Shown piece by piece: positions 35,705 through 45,120 of a stretch of 64,000 nucleotides of DNA. Both the position numbers and the translations under genes were made by a program. The stretch is taken from the NCBI RefSeq assembly GCF_004153445.1, contig NZ_SDQC01000002.1, positions 124,001-188,000 on the forward strand, in the 5' to 3' direction. This DNA comes from Allopusillimonas soli. GTDB lineage: Bacteria > Pseudomonadota > Gammaproteobacteria > Burkholderiales > Burkholderiaceae_B. Position 1 is the stretch's first letter, and every line of letters starts with the position of its first letter. The notes under the pieces were generated by a model. That model was not told where the DNA came from and did no database searches. It worked only from the letters and a program-made list of their open reading frames with translations.

Positions 35705-35747
35705 GCCGCGCCCAGGCGCTGGCAACCGGTCGCTCCCGGGGCCGCTG

Positions 35748-36686
35748 TCAGGACTTTTCGACGGCGCCTTCCTCGGCGGGATCGCAGGTGCGTGTACCCT
35801 GGAAAGCAGCTTGGGTGACATGACTGCCGGGCGGCACATCGTCAATAAGCCATACATTGCCGCCTATGGTGCAGCCGCGTCCCAGCGTGACCCGGCCCAG
35901 TATGGTTGCACCGGCATAGATGACCACGTCGTCCTCCACGATGGGGTGGCGGGGCAGGCCTTTCTCGAGTTTGCCATTCGCATCGAGCGGGAAGCGCTTG
36001 GCGCCTAGGGTTACGTGCTGATAGATGCGCACGCGCTCGCCGATGATGGCTGTTTCGCCTATGACCACGCCGGTTCCGTGATCGATGAAGAAGCTGGATC
36101 CTATGGTGGCGCCAGGGTGTATGTCGATGCCTGTCTTGGAATGCGCAATTTCGGATGACATGCGCGCAAGCAGGGGCAGTTCGAGCTTATAGAACTGATG
36201 CGCGATGCGGTGATGGATCATGGCCAACACCCCCGGATAGCAGAGCAGGACTTCGTCCACGCTGCGCGCGGCCGGGTCGCCCTGATAGGCGGCGAGCACA
36301 TCGAGATCGAGCTGCCTGCGTATGTCGGGAAGGCAGTTGGCGAAGGCCTGTACCGCTTCGGTGGCGCGACTGTCGATCTGGGCTTCGGTGGCGCAATTGG
36401 CTCGCATCTGATAATGCAGTTCGAGCCTGACCTGGCGCACCAGCGCATGCAGCGTGGAGTCGAGCGTGTGGCCGATATAGAAGTCTTCGCTTTCCTGACG
36501 CAGATCGAGAGGCCCCAGGCGCATGGGAAAAATAATGCCCTTCAGATCGTCGATGATGCGGGCAATGGCGTCTGGCGAGGGAAACTCGCGGCCCCCCGGC
36601 TCGCGCGAACGATGCTGCATGGTCCGCCAGTCCTGGCGAATGTCGTTGAGGGCGGAAACAATGGGCTGAATATTGAATACGGCCAT
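35748..36686 (-). CDS. Serine O-acetyltransferase, EpsC/CysE type
   Basis: 312 residues. The N-terminal ~190 residues are helical and the rest is a left-handed beta-helix of hexapeptide repeats: DIHPGATIGSSFFIDHGTGVVIGETAIIG, which contains the catalytic Asp-His pair found in CysE, then HPIVEDDVVIYAGATILG. It acetylates serine with acetyl-CoA, the first step of cysteine synthesis. GGAG lies before the ATG. It is longer than E. coli CysE (273 residues), as in the EpsC group. Divergent from the DUF2007 gene; cysK is not near. Confidence 0.88.
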   Translation of the reverse strand: MAVFNIQPIVSALNDIRQDWRTMQHRSREPGGREFPSPDAIARIIDDLKGIIFPMRLGPLDLRQESEDFYIGHTLDSTLHALVRQVRLELHYQMRANCATEAQIDSRATEAVQAFANCLPDIRRQLDLDVLAAYQGDPAARSVDEVLLCYPGVLAMIHHRIAHQFYKLELPLLARMSSEIAHSKTGIDIHPGATIGSSFFIDHGTGVVIGETAIIGERVRIYQHVTLGAKRFPLDANGKLEKGLPRHPIVEDDVVIYAGATILGRVTLGRGCTIGGNVWLIDDVPPGSHVTQAAFQGTRTCDPAEEGAVEKS

Positions 36687-36776
36687 TTAAGGGATAGCTC
36701 CGGATGGCAAGTTGGTGTACAACAGGGTGAAGGTAGTGCGACGGCGCGCGAATGCGCGCATGCGGGGGAAATAACT

Positions 36777-36992
36777 ATGATACCAATCTATTCGCCCAGG
36801 ACGGAATCCGAGGCGGCCGTCATTGTTGCCTTGATGCAGGCTTATGACATTCCGCATGTGATGCAAGGCGGTGCATTCAGCACGATGTATCCAGGCCCTG
36901 TGCGTACCAGCCTGAATGTGCAGACATTGCTGGTTGACGAGGCCTATGCCGATATTGCCGGAGAGCTCGTGGCGCCTTTTGCGGACCAATAG
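36777..36992 (+). CDS. DUF2007-family small protein
   Basis: 71 residues from ATG 36777, with GGGGGA upstream. MIPIYSPRTESEAAVIVALMQ, then IPHVMQGG and VLVDEAYADIAGEL-like text match small DUF2007 proteins, annotated as putative signal-transducing proteins without tested function. A single alpha/beta domain with no membrane segment. The longer frame starting at 36198 merely runs antisense to the acetyltransferase gene and is not used. Confidence 0.75.
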   Translation: MIPIYSPRTESEAAVIVALMQAYDIPHVMQGGAFSTMYPGPVRTSLNVQTLLVDEAYADIAGELVAPFADQ

Positions 36993-37036
36993 GCAATTTT
37001 CCCCGTGTGCCGCCGTGCCGATTCGCGTAAGGCAGC

Positions 37037-37783
37037 TCATGGCGCGGGGGACGCAAGGGAAGCCGGCGGTGGCTGATACCGCGAAGGCAGGCTGAACAGA
37101 GACAGAAACCGCTGCAGTGCGGGCAGGCTGCCCTGGTATCGGAGCCGTCCTGCCCGGACCGCGTCGTCGGGATGAAGGCCGCCGAAGGCAAGCGCAAGAA
37201 ACGTGGCTGAATCCGCCTGCGCAGCCGCATCGGGCAGAGCCCGAGGCGCTGGCGCAGGCGCTGTGGTTTGCATCGTCGTCTCGTTCAGGCGAATGGCATT
37301 GAAGCGGGTTTTTGCAACCTGCACGCGAAACAGACGCCCCGCTACCGTAAGATCCACCGCAAGCGCCTTTCTCCCCGCGGCTGTCTGGTTGAACATGGCC
37401 TTGAGCGACAGTATGAGCGCATCAGGACCCAGTGCCGCGCCGCGCTGATATGCCCAAGAGCGTGCACCCCATCGGGCAAGCTGGAGCACGATGGACTCGA
37501 GTTCCATGCCCCAGTCGGTGAGCGCATATACATGCACACTTGCGGGGCGGGGCAGTTTGCATCGTTGGAGCACCTGCGCCGATTCCAGTTCGTTGAGGCG
37601 CTGCGTGAGCACATTGGCGCTGATACCAGGCAAATCCGAGCGCAGTTCGCCAAAGCGTTTGGGCCCGAGCAGCAGTTCGCGAACAATGAGCAAGGCCCAG
37701 CGTTCGCCGACCAGGTCCAGCGCATGGGCGGCTGCGCAGCAGTCGGCATAACAGCGTTTGTTGAGTGCATCGGATGAGTTCAT
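37037..37783 (-). CDS. HxlR-family regulator with C-terminal SCP2-like extension
   Basis: 248 residues, about twice a usual HxlR protein. Residues 1-110 are the HxlR winged helix: CAAAHALDLVGERWALLIV, GPKRFGELRSDLPGIS and VLTQRLNELE. The remainder looks like an SCP2-type sterol-carrier fold (ALILSLKAMFNQTAAGRKA, DLTVAGRLFRV), ending in a Pro/Ala-rich tail. This two-part form is known among actinobacterial and proteobacterial regulators and may bind a hydrophobic ligand. It is divergent from the VOC gene, with an inverted repeat in the spacer. Confidence 0.85.
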   Translation of the reverse strand: MNSSDALNKRCYADCCAAAHALDLVGERWALLIVRELLLGPKRFGELRSDLPGISANVLTQRLNELESAQVLQRCKLPRPASVHVYALTDWGMELESIVLQLARWGARSWAYQRGAALGPDALILSLKAMFNQTAAGRKALAVDLTVAGRLFRVQVAKTRFNAIRLNETTMQTTAPAPAPRALPDAAAQADSATFLALAFGGLHPDDAVRAGRLRYQGSLPALQRFLSLFSLPSRYQPPPASLASPAP

Positions 37784-37812
37784 GCAGCAATATTACTCCT
37801 TTTTTACAAGTT

Positions 37813-37835
37813 GTTAGTTGTTTTTTAGGACTAAC
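37813..37835. promoter_or_regulatory. Inverted repeat in the HxlR/VOC divergent spacer
   Basis: GTTAGT (37813-37818) and ACTAAC (37830-37835) are perfect inverted halves 17 bp apart, set in an AT-rich stretch between the HxlR gene and the VOC gene. HxlR-type proteins bind such divergent spacers as dimers, so this is a candidate operator for both genes. Confidence 0.45.
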
Positions 37836-37930
37836 TGATGATACATTGCGCCGCATGGCGACACGCAAGCGGTGTTGCCGCCAGCACGGCCGGCATCCGC
37901 CCGTCCGTCATTTCCAATAGGAGACAGTCC

Positions 37931-38476
37931 ATGGAAAACAAACAAGACAATGCCGGCGCACAGAAGGCGGGGCACGGCGGGGTGTCGCCCATCCCGCCGG
38001 ATATGGCTACCGTAACGCCTCATCTGGTGTGCGCTGGCGCCGCCGACGCAATAGCGTTCTATAAGAAGGCGTTCGGCGCGGTTGAGAAAAGCCGCCTGGA
38101 ACTCATGCCTGGAAAGATCGCGCACGCATACCTGCGTATAGGTGATTCGGCCATCTTCTTGATGGACGAGGTGCCGGAGTGGAATGCGCGGGGTCCGAAA
38201 ATGCTGAAGGGTTCGCCCGTTTCATTGCATCTATATGTTCAGGATGTCGACGCGGCAACGGAGCAAGCCATTGCGGCGGGCGCAACGGTCGTTATGCCTG
38301 TTGAGGATATGTTCTGGGGAGATCGCTATGGCGTGGTGGAAGATCCATTCGGCCATCGCTGGTCGCTGGCCACGCATGTGCAAGACCTGACGCCCGAAGA
38401 AATCGGCCGCAATGCGCAGGAAATGATGGCGCGTGGCGGTGGCGACGGATGCGCCGGGAACCAGGATACGGCCTGA
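37931..38476 (+). CDS. VOC-family (glyoxalase/PhnB-like) protein
   Basis: 181 residues from ATG 37931 with AGGAGAC upstream. VTPHLVCAGAADAIAFYKKAFGA is the start of a PhnB-like vicinal-oxygen-chelate domain, with SVSLHLYVQDVDAATEQAI-type text (starting SPVSLH) and DRYGVVEDPFGHRWSLATH at the second half. The family includes glyoxalases and resistance proteins; PhnB-like members have no proven reaction. An N-terminal 25-residue low-complexity tail precedes the domain. Likely under control of the divergent HxlR regulator. Confidence 0.88.
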   Translation: MENKQDNAGAQKAGHGGVSPIPPDMATVTPHLVCAGAADAIAFYKKAFGAVEKSRLELMPGKIAHAYLRIGDSAIFLMDEVPEWNARGPKMLKGSPVSLHLYVQDVDAATEQAIAAGATVVMPVEDMFWGDRYGVVEDPFGHRWSLATHVQDLTPEEIGRNAQEMMARGGGDGCAGNQDTA

Positions 38477-38486
38477 ACCGCACGCA

Positions 38487-40214
38487 TCACGCTGTGTCGC
38501 CGCAGGCGTACTCCACGATAAGCTGCGCGGAGACGCGGCCGTTCCAGATGTTCTGATCCAGACGGTATGCCACGTCGACGAACTCGGGCAGCATTTCGGC
38601 GTGGTTGAACCAGATGGCGTCAAAGCGCTGGTGTCCACGCTCCAGGCTGAGCTTCAGGTGCTTGTCTTTGAGCAGCCGCTGCTGGCGCACCAAAAACGTG
38701 TCGCGAAACACCGGAGCCGGAAATCCCGCACCCCATACCTGGCGCTGCAACAGGCCAGCGACATCGGCGTTGGCATAGCCGGTTTCCAGTGAACCATCGG
38801 TTTCGATGACGGGTTCGAAAGTCGTTCGGCCCGTCAGTTCGGCGACTGCCGCGTCAAAACCCTGTGAGAACACGCTGTAGGCTTCCTCGCGCAGCGTCAG
38901 GCCGGCTGCCATGGCGTGCCCGCCGAATTTCAGAATAACACCGGGGTGCCGCTTGGAAACAAGGTCCAGCACGTCGCGCAAATGAACATCGGGTATGGAG
39001 CGGCCCGAGCCGCGCAGCTCGCCGCTGTCCGAGCGCGCAAAAGCCAGCGTGGGGCGCCAGTAGGCTTCTTTCAGGCGCGATGCAACCAGGCCTACGACGC
39101 CCTGATGCCACTCCGGATGATAGACGCACACTGTCGCGCGCCCCTCGGGCTGCGGCGATGCCGCGAGCGCCGCCAGGGCCTCTTCGCGCATGGTGTTTTC
39201 GATGCCCCGGCGCTCCTGGTTCATGGCATCAAGCTGGCGCGCCAGCTCCAGGGCGCGCGCTTCGTCGTCGGTGGTCAGGCATTCTATGCCGATGCTCATG
39301 TCGGCAAGGCGTCCAGCGGCGTTGATGCGCGGTCCGAGCGCAAAGCCGAGATCAAAGCCGCTGGCCTGCCTGGGTTCGCGGCCAGCCACGGCGAACAGGG
39401 CACGTATGCCGGCCTGCATGCGCCCATTGCGCATTTTTTGCAGCCCCTGGCTTACCAGCAGTCGGTTGTTGCTGTCCAGCTTGACCACATCGGCCACCGT
39501 GCCCAGCGCCACAAGATCGGCAAGTTGATCCAGGCGTGGGCCTCCATCTGCGGGATAGACACCGCGGCGGCGCAACGTGGCCCGCAGTGCCAGCATGAGA
39601 TAGAAAATAACACCCACGCCGGCCAGATTCTTGGAAGGAAAGCCGCAGCCAGGCTGGTTGGGGTTGACGATGGCCAGCGCCCGCGGCAGGACATCGCCGG
39701 GAAGATGATGGTCGGTCACCAGCACCTGCATGCCTGCCGCATGGGCAGCCTCCACGCCGTCCAGGCTCGCGATGCCGTTGTCGACCGTCACCAGAATATC
39801 GGGCTTGCCCGAAGGGTGCGACGCGGCCAGCTCCACCACTGCCGGCGACAGGCCGTAGCCGGTTTCAAAGCGATTGGGCACCAGATAGTCCACCACGGCA
39901 CCCATGTTGCGCAATGCACGAAGCCCGACGGCGCAGGCGGTTGCCCCGTCGCAGTCGTAGTCGGCCACGATGAGCAGCCGCTTACGGTCGCGGATGGCGT
40001 CGGCCAAAAGCGCTGCAGCCTGATCCACATGCGTCAGTTGCCCCGGTGGTATCAGCGCCGTCCAGCTCATTTGAGCTTCCCCAGGGCTGCTTACGCCGCG
40101 CGCCGCCCACAGGCGCGACAGAAGAGGATGGATGCCGGCTGCTTCAAGCGCGCGCGCCGCATCCGGATTTGCGGCTCGTACGCTCAGTTTTGGGATGACC
40201 ACCAGGTTCTCCAT
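38487..40214 (-). CDS. recJ: Single-stranded-DNA-specific exonuclease RecJ
   Basis: 575 residues, as in E. coli RecJ (577). DHH-family phosphoesterase motifs are IVADYDCDGATA, VTVDNGIA and LVTDHHLPGD; the DHHA1 domain shows KFGGHAMAAGLTL. The OB-like C-terminal part is present. RecJ degrades single-stranded DNA 5' to 3' in recombination and mismatch repair, using Mn2+ or Mg2+. Its start overlaps the end of the phosphoglycerate-mutase-like gene by 31 bp, suggesting coupled translation. In relatives it lies near prfB and lysS; here 17.8 kb separates them. Confidence 0.97.
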   Translation of the reverse strand: MENLVVIPKLSVRAANPDAARALEAAGIHPLLSRLWAARGVSSPGEAQMSWTALIPPGQLTHVDQAAALLADAIRDRKRLLIVADYDCDGATACAVGLRALRNMGAVVDYLVPNRFETGYGLSPAVVELAASHPSGKPDILVTVDNGIASLDGVEAAHAAGMQVLVTDHHLPGDVLPRALAIVNPNQPGCGFPSKNLAGVGVIFYLMLALRATLRRRGVYPADGGPRLDQLADLVALGTVADVVKLDSNNRLLVSQGLQKMRNGRMQAGIRALFAVAGREPRQASGFDLGFALGPRINAAGRLADMSIGIECLTTDDEARALELARQLDAMNQERRGIENTMREEALAALAASPQPEGRATVCVYHPEWHQGVVGLVASRLKEAYWRPTLAFARSDSGELRGSGRSIPDVHLRDVLDLVSKRHPGVILKFGGHAMAAGLTLREEAYSVFSQGFDAAVAELTGRTTFEPVIETDGSLETGYANADVAGLLQRQVWGAGFPAPVFRDTFLVRQQRLLKDKHLKLSLERGHQRFDAIWFNHAEMLPEFVDVAYRLDQNIWNGRVSAQLIVEYACGDTA

Positions 40215-41119
40215 GTTTGTTTTCGGCCAGGCAACCGGCCCAGCCAGCGGTGCGCGCGGCTGGGAGTCAGTGACACGCTGCGCTCGCGTCCAGTCAGGAT
40301 GAGTTGGGACGGCATGGTGCCAAGCGGCGCAAACACATGGTTCTCGAGCGCGGCAAGCGCCGTGATCCAGCCTCCCCAGTCTTGTTTGTACAAGGGTTCA
40401 AGCAGGTTTTCATGTATTTGCGTGTCGTCTGCGGGGATGCTTGCGAGCTGGCCAGGTCGGGCTCCTCCGTACAGCCACAGACTGTTGACGGGGGGCAGGC
40501 CCTGTTCCTGCCTGGCTGCATTGATCGGATGCGCAAACCAGAGCATCTGTATCTCATTGACCAGCCTGCGCCATGGTCTGGCCTGCGCCGCCTGCGGCCA
40601 CCAGTCGTTGACAGAGGTGACGCTGACAAGCGCAGGGCTGGCGCTTGCGGCGGTGAACCCTTCCGGCGGCGTGAGGCGCCAATGTTCTGTATCGATATGT
40701 TCGAGTTGGAATCCGTCTTCCAGGAAGCGATCGTGCACGGATTCGAACAAGGCTACACTCTGGTCTGGTGTGATGGCCAGTTCGCGCGCGGGAAGCAGCG
40801 CCGCCCCATCCCGGGATGGGGCGACATGCACCAGCTCGGCAACCCATATGGGTTGATCGTCGTGGTGGCCGGCCTTCCCGGCATGAAGCGGCCCAAGGCC
40901 TGTGGCAAAATTCTGGTCACCTTCGGGTTGGAAGCCGCAGGCCTGTAGCAGCCACAATTCATGCGGCAGGCAGCCGGATGCCGCCGTGTCGGCGGCATGG
41001 GCGGTGCACCGCGCGTGCGACAGCCATTGCAGCAGGGTGGGCGCGCTGTTCCCCAAGTGGGCAGCCAGTTCGCCGGCAACGGCCGGGTCGGGCAGGGCGC
41101 CAGGTAGTACGATACGCAT
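40184..41119 (-). CDS. Phosphoglycerate-mutase-like protein of unknown function
   Basis: 311 residues from ATG 41119 (MRIVLPGALPDP). Upstream in-frame starts at 41164 and 41209 would overlap the divergent lolC gene. Homologues next to recJ in betaproteobacteria are annotated as cofactor-independent phosphoglycerate mutase or regulatory protein, but I see none of the metal-binding Asp/His motifs of a real iPGM. Visible blocks are WLSHA, EIQMLWFAHPIN and VNSLWLYGGA. It overlaps recJ by 31 bp and is divergent from lolC with a 38-bp gap. Treat as conserved, function unknown. Confidence 0.75.
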   Translation of the reverse strand: MRIVLPGALPDPAVAGELAAHLGNSAPTLLQWLSHARCTAHAADTAASGCLPHELWLLQACGFQPEGDQNFATGLGPLHAGKAGHHDDQPIWVAELVHVAPSRDGAALLPARELAITPDQSVALFESVHDRFLEDGFQLEHIDTEHWRLTPPEGFTAASASPALVSVTSVNDWWPQAAQARPWRRLVNEIQMLWFAHPINAARQEQGLPPVNSLWLYGGARPGQLASIPADDTQIHENLLEPLYKQDWGGWITALAALENHVFAPLGTMPSQLILTGRERSVSLTPSRAHRWLGRLPGRKQTWRTWWSSQN

Positions 41120-41157
41120 GCCCGAATTGTAGTGGAAAGGGAAACGGTGGCTTGAAG

Positions 41158-42429
41158 ATGTCATATGAATTCTGGATCGGTGCGCGCTATGCCGGCTTGG
41201 CGCGGGCAAAACGCAAACGCGGCGGTGGCGATCGCTTCGTCTCTTTCATCGCGGCCAGCTCCATGGTGGGCATCGCCCTGGGTGTGGCGGCGCTGATCGT
41301 GGTGCTGTCGGTCATGAACGGCTTCCAGAAGGAGGTGCGTGACCGCATGCTGTCGGTCTTGCCGCACATCGAGCTCTACGCCACCAATCAGCCGCCTTCG
41401 GCTATTCTGTCCGGCTGGAAGGCGGTGGCCAAGCTGGCGGAAGAAAATCCCGAAGTCAAGGGCGCGGCGCCTTTCGTATCGGGACAAGGCATGATCATGC
41501 GCGGCGAGCAACTGAACGGTGTGCAGATCCGGGGCATAGATCCACCACTCGAAGGCGCGGTTTCCGACATCTCGGGTCAAATGACGTCTGGCAAGCTGTC
41601 TACATTGACCCCGGACAGCTATTCCATCGTTCTGGGCAACTACCTGGCCTACACATTAGGCGTCAAGGTGGGCGACACGGTGCTGCTGCTGGCGCCGCAA
41701 GGCTCCATCTCGCCCGCGGGGTTTTCCCCGCGCATGCGGCAATTTACTGTCACGGGCATATTCTCGTCAGGCTATTACGAAGTTGATGCCTCCATGGCTT
41801 TCATCAATTTCGAGGACGCATCCAAGGTGTTTCGCAATTCCGCGCAAACGGGCGTCAGGCTGCGTATTGCCGACATGCAGAAGGCGCCTCTGGTGGCAAG
41901 CAACCTGCAGGCCGCCATGCCCAAGGGCCTGGAAGTACGCGACTGGACAGACAACAATCGAAGCTGGTTTGCCGCGGTGCAGACCGAAAAGCGCATGATG
42001 TTCCTGATTCTCGCACTGATCGTGGCTGTGGCTGCTTTCAATCTGCTGTCTTCCCTGGTGATGGCGGTAAAGGACAAGCGTTCGGACATTGCCATCCTGC
42101 GCACGCTGGGCGCCAGGCCTGCCGAGGTGGCGCGCATATTCCTGGTGCAGGGCTCGTTGATCGGCATCGTCGGAACAGTGGCGGGCGTATTGTTCGGCAT
42201 TCTGCTGGCTTTCAATGTGGCCGACATTGTTGCCTTCATCGAGCGGTTGCTGGGTGTGCACTTTCTGCCGGCGCAGGTTTATTTCATCAGCGAGCTGCCG
42301 TCGGATCCGCAATTGATGGACATCGTCATCATCGCTGTAACCTCGCTGGTGCTTTCGCTGCTGGCGACCATTTATCCGAGCTGGCGGGCGTCCAGTCTGC
42401 AACCGGCACAGGTGCTCCGCCATGATTGA
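41158..42429 (+). CDS. lolC: Lipoprotein-releasing ABC transporter permease LolC/LolE
   Basis: 423 residues from ATG 41158 ([13 protein letters not shown]). One N-terminal helix, a large periplasmic domain (about 50-270) and three C-terminal helices give the LolC/E pattern. [17 protein letters not shown] near residue 310 is the typical FtsX-family loop. With LolD it extracts lipoproteins from the inner membrane and passes them to LolA. Only one such permease gene is present, as in many betaproteobacteria where it serves as both LolC and LolE. The longer frame from 40816 is not used. Confidence 0.94.
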   Translation: MSYEFWIGARYAGLARAKRKRGGGDRFVSFIAASSMVGIALGVAALIVVLSVMNGFQKEVRDRMLSVLPHIELYATNQPPSAILSGWKAVAKLAEENPEVKGAAPFVSGQGMIMRGEQLNGVQIRGIDPPLEGAVSDISGQMTSGKLSTLTPDSYSIVLGNYLAYTLGVKVGDTVLLLAPQGSISPAGFSPRMRQFTVTGIFSSGYYEVDASMAFINFEDASKVFRNSAQTGVRLRIADMQKAPLVASNLQAAMPKGLEVRDWTDNNRSWFAAVQTEKRMMFLILALIVAVAAFNLLSSLVMAVKDKRSDIAILRTLGARPAEVARIFLVQGSLIGIVGTVAGVLFGILLAFNVADIVAFIERLLGVHFLPAQVYFISELPSDPQLMDIVIIAVTSLVLSLLATIYPSWRASSLQPAQVLRHD

Positions 42430-43117
42430 AGCTTCCAGAGATCACGTTTTGCAGGCCACGCACCTGGTCAAGACCTACACAGAAGGCGGCAACATGGTGG
42501 AGGTTCTGCGCGACGTCAGCCTGCATGTGGAACGCGGCGAGATGGTGGCCATCGTGGGCGCCTCTGGGTCGGGCAAGAGTACGCTGCTGCATACGCTGGG
42601 CCTGCTTGACTTGCCGACATCAGGCAAAGTCTTTATCAATGGCGACGATACCAGCAGTCTGAACGAGGCGGAGCGCAGCCAATTGCGCAACCGGCATCTT
42701 GGCTTCGTGTATCAGTTCCATCATCTGCTCCCGGAGTTTTCCGCATTGGACAACGTCGCGATGCCGCTCATTGTGCGTCGCCTCGGCAGGCCGCAGGCGC
42801 GAGAACAGGCCAAGATGGTGCTGGAGCAGGTGGGGTTGGCGCATCGCATCGACCACTATCCGGGGCAGCTCTCTGGCGGGGAGCGCCAGCGGGTGGCCCT
42901 GGCGCGGGCGCTGGTCACGAAACCCGATTGCGTGCTCGCGGACGAGCCGACAGGCAATCTGGACAGGAATACCGCTGAGTCCATGTTCGAGTTGCTGGTA
43001 AGGGTAAACCGGGAGTTCGGCACAGGGTTTGCTATCGTCACACATGACCTGGCGCTGGCGGCGCTTGCGCATCGTCGGCTGTCCATGGTCAAGGGGCAGT
43101 TGGACGACGCATGCTGA
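42422..43117 (+). CDS. lolD: Lipoprotein-releasing ABC transporter ATP-binding protein LolD
   Basis: 231 residues, 8-bp overlap with lolC. Walker [13 protein letters not shown], signature [16 protein letters not shown], Walker B CVLADEP, switch His in IVTHD. The segment [21 protein letters not shown] with the LolD motif is characteristic. It powers lipoprotein release with LolC. A 7-bp overlap joins it to tatD. Confidence 0.97.
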   Translation: MIEASRDHVLQATHLVKTYTEGGNMVEVLRDVSLHVERGEMVAIVGASGSGKSTLLHTLGLLDLPTSGKVFINGDDTSSLNEAERSQLRNRHLGFVYQFHHLLPEFSALDNVAMPLIVRRLGRPQAREQAKMVLEQVGLAHRIDHYPGQLSGGERQRVALARALVTKPDCVLADEPTGNLDRNTAESMFELLVRVNREFGTGFAIVTHDLALAALAHRRLSMVKGQLDDAC

Positions 43118-43935
43118 TAGACACGCATTGCCATCTCGATGCCAACGAATTCGACGCCGATCGCAGCGCGGTCATTGAGCGGGCCGCCATGCGCGGGGTC
43201 GGCGCCGTAGTCATTCCCGCCGTTTGTCGTGGCAACTTCGATACGGTTCGCGGGCTGGCTGGGTCGTTCAAAGGCGGCGTGTACGCGCTGGGCCTGCACC
43301 CGCTCTATGTTCCCGAGGCCACTGATCACGATATGGAAGCGCTGGAGGCGGCGGTCGAAAGCGCGCTGGACGATCCACGCTTTGTGGCCATCGGAGAAAT
43401 CGGCCTTGATTTCTTTGTGCCGCATCTCAAGGATGCACGCATGGTGGAGCGGCAGGAATATTTTTATATCGCGCAGCTGGATCTGGCTCAACGCCATGGT
43501 CTGCCGGTGCTTTTGCACGTGCGCCGTTCGCAAGACAACATCCTCAAGCATTTGCGCCGGTATCCGCAGGTAGGGGGCATTGCGCATGCCTTCAATGGCA
43601 GCTTCCAGCAGGCCAGACAATTCATAGATCGGGGCTTTGCCCTGGGCATGGGCGGCGCCATGACCTTCCCGCGTGCGCTGCAGATCCGCCGGCTGGCCGC
43701 GCAATTGCCCTTGGAATCGCTGGTGCTCGAAACCGATGCGCCGGATATTCCGCCGGCCTGGCTGGGCAAACCTGGCGGGCCAGTCGCGCGGAACGAGCCT
43801 GGCGAGGTGGCCGGTATCGCCGATGCATTGGCGGCGCTGCGCGGCATGCCGCGCGATGAGGTTGTACGGCGCACAGGCGCGGCCGCTCGCCGAGTGCTGC
43901 CCCGCCTGAGCGGCGCGGGGCGGCCACAGGCCTGA
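43111..43935 (+). CDS. tatD: TatD-family metal-dependent hydrolase (DNase)
   Basis: 274 residues. Metal ligands of the amidohydrolase-type TIM barrel: THCHLD at the N-terminus, GEIGLDFF with Glu, VLLHVRR, HAFNG and ETDAPDIPP near the C-terminus. TatD proteins are 3'-5' DNases that process damaged DNA and peptidyl bonds in some accounts. Translation is probably coupled to lolD through the 7-bp overlap. This ends the conserved recJ-lolCD-tatD block; the next conserved neighbour, comEC, is displaced 12 kb downstream. Confidence 0.93.
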   Translation: MLIDTHCHLDANEFDADRSAVIERAAMRGVGAVVIPAVCRGNFDTVRGLAGSFKGGVYALGLHPLYVPEATDHDMEALEAAVESALDDPRFVAIGEIGLDFFVPHLKDARMVERQEYFYIAQLDLAQRHGLPVLLHVRRSQDNILKHLRRYPQVGGIAHAFNGSFQQARQFIDRGFALGMGGAMTFPRALQIRRLAAQLPLESLVLETDAPDIPPAWLGKPGGPVARNEPGEVAGIADALAALRGMPRDEVVRRTGAAARRVLPRLSGAGRPQA

Positions 43936-44145
43936 GGCTGGCCCTGCGGCGCGGCGCTCTCCGAGCCTTTGCGCTCAACAAAAGCTGATTGCGCGATATC
44001 CAACTTGTGAAGCAGGGCGCTTGCATGCAAACTCTTTCGCACAGACCGGAATACCAACCGGCAACGATCAATAATGCGAGAGAGACAAGGAAGCAAACAT
44101 GCCTACGATTTCATCCTGTGAGTGCGGCCAGGAGGGCATGCAGCC
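43936..44145. other. Spacer before the Dpp-like operon
   Basis: The 210-bp gap between tatD and the first permease gene holds no coding frame I can support and no clear hairpin terminator. It must contain the promoter of the Dpp-like operon; I see no consensus -35/-10 pair. A GGAGG at 44131-44135 is the ribosome site of the permease gene. Confidence 0.5.
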
Positions 44146-45120
44146 ATGACGGGTTGGCTTGCAAGGCGGCTGTTCCAGTCGATAGGTGTCATCCTGCTGA
44201 TGACGATTATTGTTTTTATCGGCATTCACGCCATAGGCGACCCGGTTGCCATCCTGGTGGGCCAGGAAGCGGATCAGGTGGAGCGTGCGCGCATCATTGC
44301 GGAGCTCGGCCTGGATCAACCGCTCTGGCGCCAATACCTGTCTTTCCTCAACAGTGCGCTGCACGGCGATCTTGGCACGAGCTTCGTATACAACATTCCC
44401 GCAATCAAGCTAATTCTGATGCGGCTTCCCGCCACAGTGGAGCTGGCCGTGGGTGCGCTGTTTCTGGCGATTGTGCTTGGCGTTCCCATCGGCCTGCTGG
44501 CGGGGCTTAAGCCTGAAAGCCCCTTTTCCAGGGCGGTCATGGCGGGCAGCATCCTGGGCTTCTCTCTGCCCACCTTCTGGGTCGGCCTGATGTTCATCAT
44601 GTGCTTCAGCGTAATACTCGGTTGGTTACCGGCTGGCGGACGCGGACAGACGGTCGAGTTCCTGGGCATGCAGTGGTCGTTTCTTACCTGGGATGGTCTG
44701 CGCCACATGTTTTTGCCCGCGCTGAATCTGGCGCTGTTCAAGATTTCGCTGGTGATACGCCTGACATGCGCCGGTGTGCGGGAAATCGTGCCGCTGGACT
44801 ATATCAAGTTTGCCCGTGCCAAGGGGCTGTCGCCGTCACGCATTGTGTGCGTGCATGTGCTGCGCAACATTCTCATTCCGCTGGTTACGGTGCTGGGCAT
44901 GGAGCTGGGCGCAACGATAGCCGGCGCGGTCGTTACGGAATCCATTTTTTCATGGCCAGGCGCGGGCAAACTGATACTGGACAGCATCAACTCGCTGGAC
45001 AGGCCCGTCATAGTGGGATACCTGATCGTGATTGTCTGTCTTTTCATCACTTTGAATCTCATCGTCGATATCCTCTATCGCCTGCTTGATCCACGTGTGC
45101 GTCTTGGGGGCGAATCATGA
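44146..45120 (+). CDS. Dipeptide/oligopeptide-type ABC transporter permease, DppB-like
   Basis: 324 residues from ATG 44146, with GGAGG about ten bases upstream; a GTG at 44122 precedes that site. Six membrane helices. GDPVAILVGQEADQVERARIIAELGLDQPL is the typical DppB N-terminal segment and the EAA loop reads KFARAKGLSPSRIVCVHVLRN. First gene of a five-gene importer set (two permeases, two ATPases, binding protein). In this cluster the cargo may not be a peptide. Confidence 0.93.
   Translation: MTGWLARRLFQSIGVILLMTIIVFIGIHAIGDPVAILVGQEADQVERARIIAELGLDQPLWRQYLSFLNSALHGDLGTSFVYNIPAIKLILMRLPATVELAVGALFLAIVLGVPIGLLAGLKPESPFSRAVMAGSILGFSLPTFWVGLMFIMCFSVILGWLPAGGRGQTVEFLGMQWSFLTWDGLRHMFLPALNLALFKISLVIRLTCAGVREIVPLDYIKFARAKGLSPSRIVCVHVLRNILIPLVTVLGMELGATIAGAVVTESIFSWPGAGKLILDSINSLDRPVIVGYLIVIVCLFITLNLIVDILYRLLDPRVRLGGES

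Noticed and set aside
38916-40856. 646-codon plus-strand open frame
   Set aside because: Antisense to recJ and its neighbour; no domain or ribosome site, while recJ has all its motifs.
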